Origin: Agromyces laixinhei
Lineage (GTDB): Bacteria > Actinomycetota > Actinomycetes > Actinomycetales > Microbacteriaceae
Direction: 5' to 3'
Length of the DNA: 64,000 nt
Assembly (NCBI RefSeq): GCF_006337065.1
Contig: NZ_CP040872.1
Coordinates: 2,976,001 to 3,040,000 of the forward strand
Position numbers and translations under genes: made by a program. Shown in pieces: positions 16,433 to 24,049 of this stretch. The notes beneath the pieces are model-generated. The model made no database searches, had not been told where the DNA came from, and was given only the letters and a program-made list of their open reading frames with translations. How positions within the stretch are numbered: position 1 is the first letter of the stretch; every line of letters begins with the position of its first letter.

Positions 16433-17914
16433 TCACTCGAGCCCCGACGGCGGCACGACCTCACCCACCAGCGTTCGCACCCAACGGTCGCCGCTCTCGC
16501 GGAACTCCGCCCGTGTCGCGAACCGGTAGTGGTACGCGCGGGCGCGAATCCACCGCGGGGCGGCGCGGTCGAACGGGTCGGTCTCGAGCAGCGCGAGGGT
16601 CGGGGCATCCGCTTCGAGCAGTCGCAGCAGGAAGACCTCGAACCACGGTTCCCACATACGCCCGAGCGGCAGGAACCACATGAGCCAGTCGAGGCGCAGG
16701 TGGTACGGCGCCCACTGCCGCGGGATGGCGCGGAGCGCGCCCGGCTTGCCCTTGAACGCGTACTCGCGCCATCCGCCGTCGCCGCCCGGCGCGTCGGTGC
16801 CCGCATCGTCGCCGCCATCGTCGCCGCCCGGCGCGTCGGCGAGCGTGCCTTCGACGACGATCTCGATGCGCCGCTTCGTGACGGTACCGAAGGCACCGTA
16901 GGCGTTCACGAGCATCCAACGATTGAATGACGCGTTCATGAGCTGGCGACGCGACACGAGGTTCCTGATCGGCCAGAAGCTCAGCACGACGAGCAGTGCG
17001 GATGCCGCGAGCACCACGACCGCCCACCAGATCGGCGTCGCCGCGGCATCCGTGCCCAGGTCGGGTGGAATCGCCGGAATCAGCCAGTGCCAGACCGAAT
17101 CGGTGATGGCGGATGCCGCGAGAACCACGGTGATCCAGTTGAGCCATGCGAAGTTGCCGGTCACGATGAGCCAGAGCTGGGTGAGGATCACGATCGCCGC
17201 GGCCGACGACCCCACCGGCCCCGGCACGAAGAGCAGGAACGGTACGAGGAGCTGGGCGAAGTGGTTGCCGAGCACCTCGCCGCGGTGGAACCACTTCGGC
17301 AGCAGGTGCGCCTGCCTGCTGAGCGGCCCCGGCATCGGCTGCGTCTCGTGGTGGTACATGAGGGCCGTGAGGTCTCGCCACTCCCGCCCGCCGCGGATCT
17401 TGATCATGCCCGCGCCGAACTCGAGGCGGAACACGAGCCACCATACGGCGATGACGATCGTCAGTGGCGGGGGCGTCTGGTCGGAGCCGAGGAACGCGAC
17501 CGTGAAGAGCGCCTCGCAGAGGAGCATCTCCCAGCCGAAGCCGTAGAACGTCTGGCCGACATTCACGATCGAGAGGTAGAGGCCCCAGAGCGCGAGGAAG
17601 ACGCAGAGCGGCAGCCACGGCGGCCCGAGCTGCGGCAGACCCGCCACGACGGATGCCGCGAGCACGAGGCCTGCCGCGGAGACGGCGACGAGACGCCGGT
17701 CGGTGTAGCCCCAGCGGAAGAGCGTCGGCCCGCGCAGCCGCGAAGCGCGGCGCAGCAGCTCGGGCACGGGCAGCAGGCCGTGCTCGCCGAGGAGCGGCCG
17801 GAACTGGTTCAGCGTCGAGAGGAAGGCCACGAAGGCGAACGCGCCCACCCCGCGCTGCAGGATCTGCCGTGCGACCTCGTAGTCGTGCGCGTCGAACCAA
17901 GCGACTGCGTCCAC
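16433..17914 (-). CDS. Lipase maturation factor family membrane protein
   Basis: A 493-residue multi-pass protein resembling lipase maturation factor (LMF1-like) proteins. Diagnostic segments are NVGQTFYGFGWEMLLCE, FRLEFGAGMIKIRGG and LMYHHETQPMPGPLS in the membrane part, and LDWLMWFLPLG in the soluble C-terminal part. A Gly/Asp-rich insert (about residues 355-380, imperfect ADAPGGDDGG repeats) interrupts the C-terminal domain and comes from a local DNA repeat. Bacterial members have no proven client. The GTG start at 17914 is set by TAGCGT 6 bases upstream. It converges with the UbiB-like gene 23 bases away. Confidence 0.87.
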   Translation of the reverse strand: MDAVAWFDAHDYEVARQILQRGVGAFAFVAFLSTLNQFRPLLGEHGLLPVPELLRRASRLRGPTLFRWGYTDRRLVAVSAAGLVLAASVVAGLPQLGPPWLPLCVFLALWGLYLSIVNVGQTFYGFGWEMLLCEALFTVAFLGSDQTPPPLTIVIAVWWLVFRLEFGAGMIKIRGGREWRDLTALMYHHETQPMPGPLSRQAHLLPKWFHRGEVLGNHFAQLLVPFLLFVPGPVGSSAAAIVILTQLWLIVTGNFAWLNWITVVLAASAITDSVWHWLIPAIPPDLGTDAAATPIWWAVVVLAASALLVVLSFWPIRNLVSRRQLMNASFNRWMLVNAYGAFGTVTKRRIEIVVEGTLADAPGGDDGGDDAGTDAPGGDGGWREYAFKGKPGALRAIPRQWAPYHLRLDWLMWFLPLGRMWEPWFEVFLLRLLEADAPTLALLETDPFDRAAPRWIRARAYHYRFATRAEFRESGDRWVRTLVGEVVPPSGLE

Positions 17915-17920
17915 CCCCTC

Positions 17921-17926
17921 ACGCTA
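17921..17926 (-). promoter_or_regulatory. Leaderless -10 (TAGCGT) for the LMF-family gene
   Basis: TAGCGT is exactly 6 bases before the GTG start at 17914. Confidence 0.6.
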
Positions 17927-17948
17927 CGCCCGCAGCATCCGACTCACT

Positions 17949-18035
17949 CTTCTCAGGAGTTTTTCCTCGCGGGGGGCGCTGGAGGCCGGAAATCTCCTGA
18001 GAAGCGCCCCGAATCACGGGGTGGTTCCTGAGAAG
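17949..18035. repeat. Three-armed inverted-repeat element (copy B)
   Basis: Arms are CTTCTCAGGA at 17949 and TCCTGAGAAG at 17995 and 18026. Copy A near 5237 has arms at the same relative offsets (0, +46, +77), and its arm sequence differs by one base changed in all three arms. The element sits downstream of the FAD oxidoreductase stop and upstream of the LMF promoter, so it may act as a terminator. Confidence 0.8.
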
Positions 18036-18059
18036 GGAGAAAAACAGGGTGGGGAGGGG

Positions 18060-19490
18060 TCAGTGGTGGCCGAAGCGCTCGCGCAGGGCGAGTTTCGCGG
18101 CGAACCATCCGTTCATGCCGTGCACGGCGGGGCCCGGCGGCGTCGCGCTCGAGCAGAGGTAGACGCCCTCGACCGGTGTGCGCCAGGGTGTCGGCGAGAC
18201 GACCGGGCGCTTCAGCAACTGCGCCATCGTGAGCGCGCCCGAGTAGATGTCGCCGCCGATGTAGTTCGCGTTGTACCGGCCGATCTCGGCCGCCGAACTC
18301 GCGGCCGAGGCGAGCACGACGTCGCGGAATCCCGGCGCGAAGCGCTCGACCTCGGCGGTGACGAGTTCGGTCGCGTCGAGCGTCGACCCGGCGGGAACAT
18401 GCGTGTACGCCCACAGCACGTGCTTGCCCGCAGGCGCCCGGCTCGGGTCGACGACGGTCGGCTGGGTCACGAGCACGTACGGATGCCGCGGGCCACCGGC
18501 AACCCCGGGTTGCACTCCACGGGCGACGGCGTTCTCGGCCGCCGCGATCTCGGCGCGGCTGCCGCCGAGGTGCACGGTGGGGGCGAGCCGCACCTCGGGG
18601 TTTCGCCACGGCACCGGCCCGCTGAGCGCGAAGTCGACCTTCGCCACGCCGGAGCCGTACCGGTAGCGGCGCAGGGCCCGCGCGTAGCGGGCGGGCAACT
18701 CCGCGGTGAAGAGCAGCTCGGGCGAGGTGTCGAGCAACACCGCCCGCGAGCCCGAGACCTCGGCGAGCGAGCCCACCGGGGCATCCGTCACGATCTCGCC
18801 GCCGCGCGCGCGAAGCTCGTCGGCAAGCGCGTCGGCGATCGTCTGCGAGCCGCCGACCGGCAGCCCCCACCCGACGCCGTGCCCGTGCATCGCGATGAGC
18901 AGGCCGGCTCCGGCAGCGGCGAGCGAGGGCATGCCGCCCGCGGCATGTGCCACGGCTCCGGTGAAGAGCGCGGGAGCGACCTCGCCGACGAACCGCGCGT
19001 TCCACGCCGCCGTGCCCTGCTCGAGCGCGCGCAGCCCGAACCGCAGCGCGGCGATCGGGTCGCGCGGCACGCGCAGCAACTGCGAGCCGGTGAAGTCGAC
19101 CACGCCGCGGCTGCGAGCGAGGAGCGGCGCGAGAAGGCTGCGCCAGGCCGCACCGTCAGCTTCCAGACTGTCGACCGTGCGATCGAGGTCACGCCAGGCG
19201 ACGCCCGCCCGGCCGCCGTCGAGCGGGTGCGCGTACGACACCTCGGGCACCACCCAGTCGACCCGATCGAGCAGTCCGAGCTTCTTGAACACCGGTGAGG
19301 CGAGGCCCGCAGGATGCACCGTCGAGCAGACGTCGTGCCGGAATCCGGGCAGCGTGAGTTCGGCCGTGCGAAGGCCGCCGCCGATCGTCGGCGCCGCTTC
19401 GAGCACGCGCACCGAGAGCCCCGCGCGGGCCGCGACCACTGCGGCCACGAGCCCGTTGGGCCCGCTGCCGACGACCGTGACGTCGGTCAT
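18060..19490 (-). CDS. FAD-dependent oxidoreductase, phytoene-desaturase-like
   Basis: A 476-residue flavoprotein. The N-terminal dinucleotide fold is VGSGPNGLVAAVVA with the second strand VRVLEAAPTIGGGLRT. The C-terminus has YLCSSATPPGPAVHGMNG, the FAD-contacting end seen in CrtI/NAD(P)-type amine-oxidase relatives. No carotenoid partner gene is nearby, so a carotenoid role is not supported. It follows the NUDIX gene by 4 bases on the same strand and probably shares its leaderless transcript. Substrate unknown. Confidence 0.85.
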   Translation of the reverse strand: MTDVTVVGSGPNGLVAAVVAARAGLSVRVLEAAPTIGGGLRTAELTLPGFRHDVCSTVHPAGLASPVFKKLGLLDRVDWVVPEVSYAHPLDGGRAGVAWRDLDRTVDSLEADGAAWRSLLAPLLARSRGVVDFTGSQLLRVPRDPIAALRFGLRALEQGTAAWNARFVGEVAPALFTGAVAHAAGGMPSLAAAGAGLLIAMHGHGVGWGLPVGGSQTIADALADELRARGGEIVTDAPVGSLAEVSGSRAVLLDTSPELLFTAELPARYARALRRYRYGSGVAKVDFALSGPVPWRNPEVRLAPTVHLGGSRAEIAAAENAVARGVQPGVAGGPRHPYVLVTQPTVVDPSRAPAGKHVLWAYTHVPAGSTLDATELVTAEVERFAPGFRDVVLASAASSAAEIGRYNANYIGGDIYSGALTMAQLLKRPVVSPTPWRTPVEGVYLCSSATPPGPAVHGMNGWFAAKLALRERFGHH

Positions 19491-19494
19491 TCGC

Positions 19495-20232
19495 TCAGAA
19501 CCCCGTGTCGACGGTGTTGATGTAGGTCCACGGCAGCCGGTCCATCATGAGTCGGTGGCGACTGCCGACGGCGGGGCCGTCATCGGGCATCGAAACGTCA
19601 CGCGCCTCGGGCGGGTGCTCGGCAGCGTACTCGTCGTCACCCTGCCAGAGGACCATCCGTCGCTCGGCGACGATCTTCGTGACGAACGACTTCACCTCTG
19701 CGGTGCGGAGTTCGGCGAGCGCCTCATCGACGGATGCCGCGTGCGACAGTCCGTGCAGCGTCACCCAGGTCGGGGGCCAGAGTGTCAGGCTCCCTGCCGT
19801 ATGCCGGTCGAGGGCATCCACCGGGCGCAGCCACGCCGCCTCGGTGACCTCGTCGGGCGCGAGCCGCAGCTCGCCGTCGGGCACGCGCACGGCGAAGAAC
19901 GTCGTGGTGAGCGACTTCGGCGAGCCCTTCGGGGGCGTCCAATGCGAGAACGGCACGAGCTCGTCGGCGTCGAGCACGAGCCCGACCTCCTCGAAGGTCT
20001 CGCGCACTGCGGCGCGGCGAGCGGCTTCGATGCCCCCGATGGGATCGCCCGCGGCATCCGCTTCGTCGACCGCACCGCCGGGGAAGACCCACGCTCCTGG
20101 GAACGACCCGCGGCCGCTGGGGCGTTCGGCCAGCAGCATCTCCACACCCCGCTCGCCGTCGCGCAGGAGCACGACCGTCGCGGCCGCACTCGGCCGTGCG
20201 GGATTCGTCGATGACTCGCGCGTGCTGTCCAT
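19495..20232 (-). CDS. NUDIX hydrolase
   Basis: A 245-residue NUDIX protein of the longer NUDT19-like type. The NUDIX helix is EAARRAAVRETFEEVGL with the invariant R-E-x-x-E-E-x-G core near residue 70. WVFPGGAVDEAD is just upstream. The first conserved Gly of the box appears shifted, so the match is slightly degenerate. A 100-residue C-terminal region follows. Substrates of this subtype include CoA derivatives, but none can be named here. The start at 20232 is 7 bases from TAGTCT. The FAD oxidoreductase follows directly. Confidence 0.85.
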   Translation of the reverse strand: MDSTRESSTNPARPSAAATVVLLRDGERGVEMLLAERPSGRGSFPGAWVFPGGAVDEADAAGDPIGGIEAARRAAVRETFEEVGLVLDADELVPFSHWTPPKGSPKSLTTTFFAVRVPDGELRLAPDEVTEAAWLRPVDALDRHTAGSLTLWPPTWVTLHGLSHAASVDEALAELRTAEVKSFVTKIVAERRMVLWQGDDEYAAEHPPEARDVSMPDDGPAVGSRHRLMMDRLPWTYINTVDTGF

Positions 20233-20239
20233 GCACTTC

Positions 20240-20245
20240 AGACTA
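20240..20245 (-). promoter_or_regulatory. Leaderless -10 (TAGTCT) for NUDIX
   Basis: TAGTCT is 7 bases before the ATG at 20232. The divergent gene's -10 starts 34 bases away, so the two promoters share one short region. Confidence 0.6.
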
Positions 20246-20278
20246 TGACGGGGCAGGCCCTCATGCACCGGACGCCGG

Positions 20279-20284
20279 TACACT
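20279..20284 (+). promoter_or_regulatory. Leaderless -10 (TACACT) for the MBL-fold hydrolase
   Basis: TACACT is 6 bases before the ATG at 20291. Confidence 0.62.
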
Positions 20285-20290
20285 TCCGGC

Positions 20291-21124
20291 ATGGATGAGC
20301 CTGTCGCCCCCGGCCGCCCCGTGTCGACCCTCGCACGTCTCGTGCTCGCTCCGAACGCGGGGCCGATGACGCTCGACGGCACGAACTCGTATGTGCTCCG
20401 CGCACCGGGCGCCGACGGCGTCGTCGTGGTCGACCCGGGCCCGGCAGACGCGACGCATCTCACGACGCTCGCCGGCAGCGGCAGGGTCGAGCTCGTGCTC
20501 GTCACCCACCGTCATGCCGACCACACCGAGTCGCTCGAGACCTTCCATGCGATGACGGATGCCCCGGTGCGCGCGATCGACCCGGCGCTGTGCCTGGCCG
20601 GGGCGCCGCTGGCCGACGGCGAACGCATCCTCGCCGCAGGGCTCGAGATCGAGGTGGTCGCGACGCCCGGGCATACGGCGGATTCGGTGTGCTTCGCGCT
20701 GCCCGGCGACGACCTCGGCGGCGTTGGACGCGCCGCCAGCGTCGGCGGCACGATGCTCACGGGCGACACGATCCTCGGGCGCGGCACCACGATCATCGCC
20801 GACCCCGACGGCGCCCTCGGCCCCTACCTCGACTCGCTCGAGCGGCTTCTGGCGCTCGGCACGCCCGCGCCGGTCGGCGTACTGCCCGGGCACGGCCCCG
20901 TGCTGCCCGATCTCGCCGTGATCTGCCGGGCCTACCTCGCACATCGCGCCGAGCGGCTGGATCAGGTGCGGGCGGCGCTCCGTGAACTCGGCGAAGGTGC
21001 GACGCCCGACGCGGTCACCGACCTCGTCTACGCCGACACGGATGCCTCGGTGCGAAGTGCGGCCGAGGCATCCGTTCGAGCGCAATTGGCCTACCTGCGC
21101 CACGCGCGGAACTCACCGGAGTGA
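20291..21124 (+). CDS. MBL-fold metallo-hydrolase (LACTB2-like)
   Basis: A 277-residue metallo-beta-lactamase-fold enzyme. The metal site is THRHADHTE near residue 77, then TPGHTADS, TGDTILG and GHGP. This order and the C-terminal helical region are typical of the LACTB2/glyoxalase-like group, which includes thioester hydrolases and endoribonucleases. The substrate cannot be read from sequence. It is leaderless and divergent from the NUDIX gene. Confidence 0.88.
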   Translation: MDEPVAPGRPVSTLARLVLAPNAGPMTLDGTNSYVLRAPGADGVVVVDPGPADATHLTTLAGSGRVELVLVTHRHADHTESLETFHAMTDAPVRAIDPALCLAGAPLADGERILAAGLEIEVVATPGHTADSVCFALPGDDLGGVGRAASVGGTMLTGDTILGRGTTIIADPDGALGPYLDSLERLLALGTPAPVGVLPGHGPVLPDLAVICRAYLAHRAERLDQVRAALRELGEGATPDAVTDLVYADTDASVRSAAEASVRAQLAYLRHARNSPE

Positions 21125-21128
21125 GGCT

Positions 21129-21168
21129 GTCTGGTCGGAGGTGACGAATCCGTTGCCTCCGACCAGAC
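21129..21168. terminator. 13-bp perfect inverted repeat between convergent genes
   Basis: GTCTGGTCGGAGG (21129-21141) pairs with CCTCCGACCAGAC (21156-21168) across a 14-base loop, 5 bases after the MBL-fold stop. It probably serves both that gene and the reductase on the other strand. Confidence 0.7.
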
Positions 21169-21185
21169 GGTCGTCCTTCGACGCA

Positions 21186-21240
21186 CGCGGCGCAACGCGG
21201 CGCAGCGCGGCGCAGCGTGGCGCAGCGCGGCGCAGCGTGG
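21186..21240. repeat. 10-bp tandem repeat abutting a stop codon
   Basis: Five and a half units of CG(C/T)GGCGCA(A/G) in a strict 10-base period, ending immediately before the stop codon of the reductase gene at 21241. Confidence 0.85.
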
Positions 21241-21813
21241 TCAGGCGACGAGCGCGACGCCGGCGTTCCAGCCGACCTTCTCCTGCACGGCGAGGGTGAG
21301 CTGCAGGAAGCCCACCGACTCGAGCTCGCGGGCCCGGGAGAGGCGCCCGGCGTCGACCGCGAGCACGCCGCCCGCGCGCACCACCTCGGCGAGGGCGAGC
21401 TTCGCATCGTCGTCGTCGCCGGCGATGAGCACGGTGGTCGGGTTCTGGCCCACGGTCTTGGCGGCGAGGGTCGCGGCGAAGTTCGTGTTGAAGGCCTTGA
21501 GCACCTTCGAGTCGGGCAGGGCTGCGGCGAGCTCGCTCGCGGCAGATCCGTCGGCGGGCACGACGAGGCTGTCGAAGGTCGTGAAGTCGAGCGGGTTCGT
21601 GATGTCGACCACGACCTTGCCCGAGAGCTCAGCACCACGCTGGGCGACGATGTCGGCGAGCGCCGGGTGCGGCACGGCGAGCACGACGATGTCGCCCGTG
21701 ATCTGCTGCGCGGAGTCGCGCCCGATGAACTCGGCGGTGTTGCCGCCCGCGGCGACGATGCCGCCGATGGCGGTGCCCATGCTGCCGTTCCCGATGATGC
21801 TGACGGTCGTCAT
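21241..21813 (-). CDS. F420/NADP-type oxidoreductase (Rossmann protein)
   Basis: A 190-residue single-domain Rossmann protein: IIGNGSMGTAIGG at the N-terminus, then VVLAVPHPALADIV and KVLKAFNTNFAATL. This matches the short NADP oxidoreductase, coenzyme F420-dependent group, though the length falls below classical Fno (about 220 residues). The real cofactor pair is therefore uncertain. GGGGAGGA 6 bases before the ATG gives a leadered start. The gene is divergent from MarR, with palindromic half-sites between them, so it is probably the MarR target. Confidence 0.82.
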   Translation of the reverse strand: MTTVSIIGNGSMGTAIGGIVAAGGNTAEFIGRDSAQQITGDIVVLAVPHPALADIVAQRGAELSGKVVVDITNPLDFTTFDSLVVPADGSAASELAAALPDSKVLKAFNTNFAATLAAKTVGQNPTTVLIAGDDDDAKLALAEVVRAGGVLAVDAGRLSRARELESVGFLQLTLAVQEKVGWNAGVALVA

Positions 21814-21847
21814 GTCAATTCCTCCCCGCGTCGTTCGACGCGTTTAC

Positions 21848-21895
21848 TTGTTCTGACAACTAACACCGTATCGCCTATTCAGTTGTTGCGTCAAC
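21848..21895. promoter_or_regulatory. Candidate MarR operator region
   Basis: ACAACT (21856-21861) and AGTTGT (21881-21886) are inverted. Each lies in its own small palindrome (TTGTTCTGACAA and GTTGCGTCAAC). On the minus strand TTGACG and TACGGT form a -35/-10 with an 18-base spacer that overlaps these sites. Confidence 0.55.
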
Positions 21896-21903
21896 CAATA
21901 CGG

Positions 21904-21909
21904 TAGACT
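21904..21909 (+). promoter_or_regulatory. Leaderless -10 (TAGACT) for marR-type gene
   Basis: TAGACT is 7 bases before the ATG at 21917. Confidence 0.62.
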
Positions 21910-21916
21910 CTCAGCC

Positions 21917-22438
21917 ATGACGGATGACACGAGGTGGCTGGCCCCCGAGGAGTCGGCCGCATGGGTGCGCCTCGTGGCGCTCGCCGAACTGCTGCCCGGC
22001 GCTCTCGACGCGCAGTTGTTGCGGGATGCCGGTCTCACGCACTTCGAGTACGGCGCCCTCATGGCGCTCGGCGCCGCGCCCTCGCGCACGCTGCGCATGA
22101 CCGAGCTGGCCTCTCGCACGAACGCGACGCTTCCCCGACTCTCGCACGTCGCCAAACGCCTCGAGGAGCGCGGGCTCATCGAGCGCTTCCCGTGCCCTGA
22201 AGACCGCCGCGCCACGAACGCGACGATCACCGCCGCCGGCCTGGCCCTGATCTCCGAAGCGGCTCCCGGCCACGTCGAGACGGTGCGCGCGAACGTGCTC
22301 GACGCCCTCTCTCCCGAGCAGCTCGAACAGCTCTACGCGATCGCGGGCGCGGTGCTCGCGCGACTCGACCCCGACGCGCGCCTCTCGGCCACGTCATGCC
22401 AGTTCAGCGAGGGCCCCGTCGATCATGTCGTGGCCTGA
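21917..22438 (+). CDS. MarR-family transcriptional regulator
   Basis: A 173-residue winged-helix protein. The DNA-binding region has LRMTELASRTNATLPRLS and the wing with HVAKRLEERGLIER, PEDRRATNATIT (the D-x-R wing tip), flanked by dimerisation helices. MarR proteins usually repress a divergent gene and release DNA on ligand or oxidant binding. One Cys (FPCPEDRR) lies just before the wing, a possible redox sensor (inference). It is divergent from the F420/NADP-type reductase. Confidence 0.9.
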   Translation: MTDDTRWLAPEESAAWVRLVALAELLPGALDAQLLRDAGLTHFEYGALMALGAAPSRTLRMTELASRTNATLPRLSHVAKRLEERGLIERFPCPEDRRATNATITAAGLALISEAAPGHVETVRANVLDALSPEQLEQLYAIAGAVLARLDPDARLSATSCQFSEGPVDHVVA

Positions 22439-22489
22439 CGACGCCGCGCCCTGCGAGGGCCGCCTGCGCCCGAGGCGCCTGCTCGCGCC

Positions 22490-22792
22490 TCAGCGCGGGT
22501 CGTAGGTGAGGCAGTCGGCGTCGTCGGCTCCTGCGCCGATGCGCACCGAGGGCGCCGTGCACTCGAGCGACTCGTTGTGCACGCACTCCGCCCGCTGGCA
22601 CGCGCCGACGTGCGTGAGCACCTTGTCGAGCCCGCCTTTCGTGCCGAGCGGAATGAAGGTCGCGCACTCCGCATCGCCGACCGAGCCGCCGATCGTGACC
22701 GCGGCGGCGTGGCAATGGGAATGATCGTTGTAGGAGCATCCGGCCACCGAGCATTCGGCGACGGCGGGCAGTTCGTCGAGCGTCATGCTCAT
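22490..22792 (-). CDS. DUF1540 protein, two Cys-rich repeats
   Basis: A 100-residue protein with two copies of DUF1540, each carrying four cysteines: CSVAGCSYNDHSHC...C in the first half and CQRAECVHNESLEC...C in the second. This arrangement is a likely metal-binding fold; function is unknown. The start at 22792 has GGGAGG 5 bases upstream. About 110 bases upstream is a 14-of-19 match to the DtxR/IdeR iron box overlapping a putative -35, suggesting iron-dependent repression. If so, the protein may bind or buffer metal under iron limitation (inference). Confidence 0.85.
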   Translation of the reverse strand: MSMTLDELPAVAECSVAGCSYNDHSHCHAAAVTIGGSVGDAECATFIPLGTKGGLDKVLTHVGACQRAECVHNESLECTAPSVRIGAGADDADCLTYDPR

Positions 22793-22890
22793 GGTGACCT
22801 CCCAGTGCGGTGACTGACCTTCGTTGCCCGTGATCGTACGCCCGCGAACCACGATCATGCAGCATCGGCGGGACGATTTTCCGCAGATCA

Positions 22891-22896
22891 ACGCTA
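22891..22896 (-). promoter_or_regulatory. Putative -10 (TAGCGT) for DUF1540
   Basis: TAGCGT would start transcription near 22884, leaving a leader of about 92 bases. The iron box lies directly upstream over the -35 position. Confidence 0.4.
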
Positions 22897-22904
22897 CTTT
22901 CTTC

Positions 22905-22923
22905 TGAGGTGAGCCTTACCTGT
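22905..22923. promoter_or_regulatory. Predicted DtxR/IdeR iron box
   Basis: TGAGGTGAGCCTTACCTGT matches the DtxR consensus at 14 of 19 positions by eye. It lies between the cytochrome-b-like stop and the DUF1540 gene. Confidence 0.6.
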
Positions 22924-22946
22924 GCGAGCGCCCGACGGCGCTCTGC

Positions 22947-23891
22947 TCACCGAGAGACGGTGCCTGTGAGACTCGCGATGGGCTTCAGCACCGCGGGCCG
23001 CACGGCGAACCACGCTCCGATCATGGCCGCGAGCGACACCGCGAAGATCGCGAAGCCGAGCCAGGATGCATCGTCGCGGCTCGCGTACATCGCGTCGAGA
23101 TTGCGCAACGCTCCGGTCGCGAAGACGAGCGTCACGTGCACGATGACGAACGCCACGAATGCGAGCATCACCGGATAGTGCACGGCCTTCGCGAGCGAGC
23201 GCGTGTACACCCGATTCACCCGGTCGGCGCCCTGCGGCCACACCGAGGAGAGACGCAGGCCCGTGAGCACGGCGAGCGGTGCGACGACGAACACGATCGC
23301 GAAGTAGGTGAGCAATTGCAGGCTGTTGTAGTTGACCCAGGCGTGCTCGACCGGCCAGTCGAGCGAGGCATACTGCAGGCCCGCCGAGACGGCGTTCGGC
23401 CAGACGTCGGCGCTGGTCGGCACGATGCGCATCCACTGACCGGTGACGACGAGCAGCACGATGAAGACGATGCCGTTGGCCACCCAGAGCACGTCGACCG
23501 TGTAGTGCAGCCAGAGGTGGATGCTCACCTTCCACGGCGGGTTCTTCGTGCGGATGAGCCCCTCGTTGCCTCGCACCCAACGCGCAGGCGGACGACCGCC
23601 CTTGCGGAGCAGCAACCCCGAGCGCACGAGCAGCACGAGGAAGAACCCATTGAGGAAGTGCTGCCAGCCGAGCCAGGCCGGAATGCCGACGGGTGCCCCT
23701 TCGGGCAACGGCGTCGTGCCGGGGTACCGGGCGATGAACTCCTGCACCGCGGGCTGGGCGCGCAACCAGATCGCCACGAGCACGACCCCGCCGAGCAGCG
23801 CGACGCCGGCAACGACGGCGAGCGCGACCGGGAGCCACCCGGTGCGTCGACGCAGCGCGTGATGCGCGGGCTGGTCGGTGAGGCGGGTCAC
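22947..23891 (-). CDS. Cytochrome b/b6-type membrane protein
   Basis: A 314-residue protein with about five transmembrane helices (near 20-42, 80-100, 140-160, 200-225 and 260-305). Histidines in membrane context (WQHFLNGFF, IHLWLHYTVD, KAVHYPVML, VIVHVTLVF) are placed like haem ligands of two-haem b561 proteins. I infer a b-type haem electron-transfer role. The start is GTG at 23891, preceded 6 bases away by CAAAAT, a weak leaderless -10. No dehydrogenase partner is adjacent, although such proteins often pair with molybdopterin oxidoreductases. Confidence 0.75.
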   Translation of the reverse strand: MTRLTDQPAHHALRRRTGWLPVALAVVAGVALLGGVVLVAIWLRAQPAVQEFIARYPGTTPLPEGAPVGIPAWLGWQHFLNGFFLVLLVRSGLLLRKGGRPPARWVRGNEGLIRTKNPPWKVSIHLWLHYTVDVLWVANGIVFIVLLVVTGQWMRIVPTSADVWPNAVSAGLQYASLDWPVEHAWVNYNSLQLLTYFAIVFVVAPLAVLTGLRLSSVWPQGADRVNRVYTRSLAKAVHYPVMLAFVAFVIVHVTLVFATGALRNLDAMYASRDDASWLGFAIFAVSLAAMIGAWFAVRPAVLKPIASLTGTVSR

Positions 23892-24049
23892 CGGAGTATT
23901 TTGGCATGACCGCCCGAGTGATCGCAGGCTCGGCGACCCGCAGTGTCACGGATGCCGCTGCCCTCGCCGCTCGGCGGCATCTGCTCGCAGCAGCACTGCT
24001 GTCAGCGGCATCCGGCCCGCGTCGCATCGGCCGCGCGCACGCTGGGGGC

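Noticed and set aside
18060..19490. Carotenoid biosynthesis gene
   Set aside because: The fold is phytoene-desaturase-like but there is no phytoene synthase or other carotenoid gene in the neighbourhood.
23906..24049. Earlier start for the first ClpP gene, with TATTTT 3 bases before the ATG
   Set aside because: The spacing is too short for a leaderless start, and the 48 extra residues are Ala/Arg-rich and unlike ClpP.
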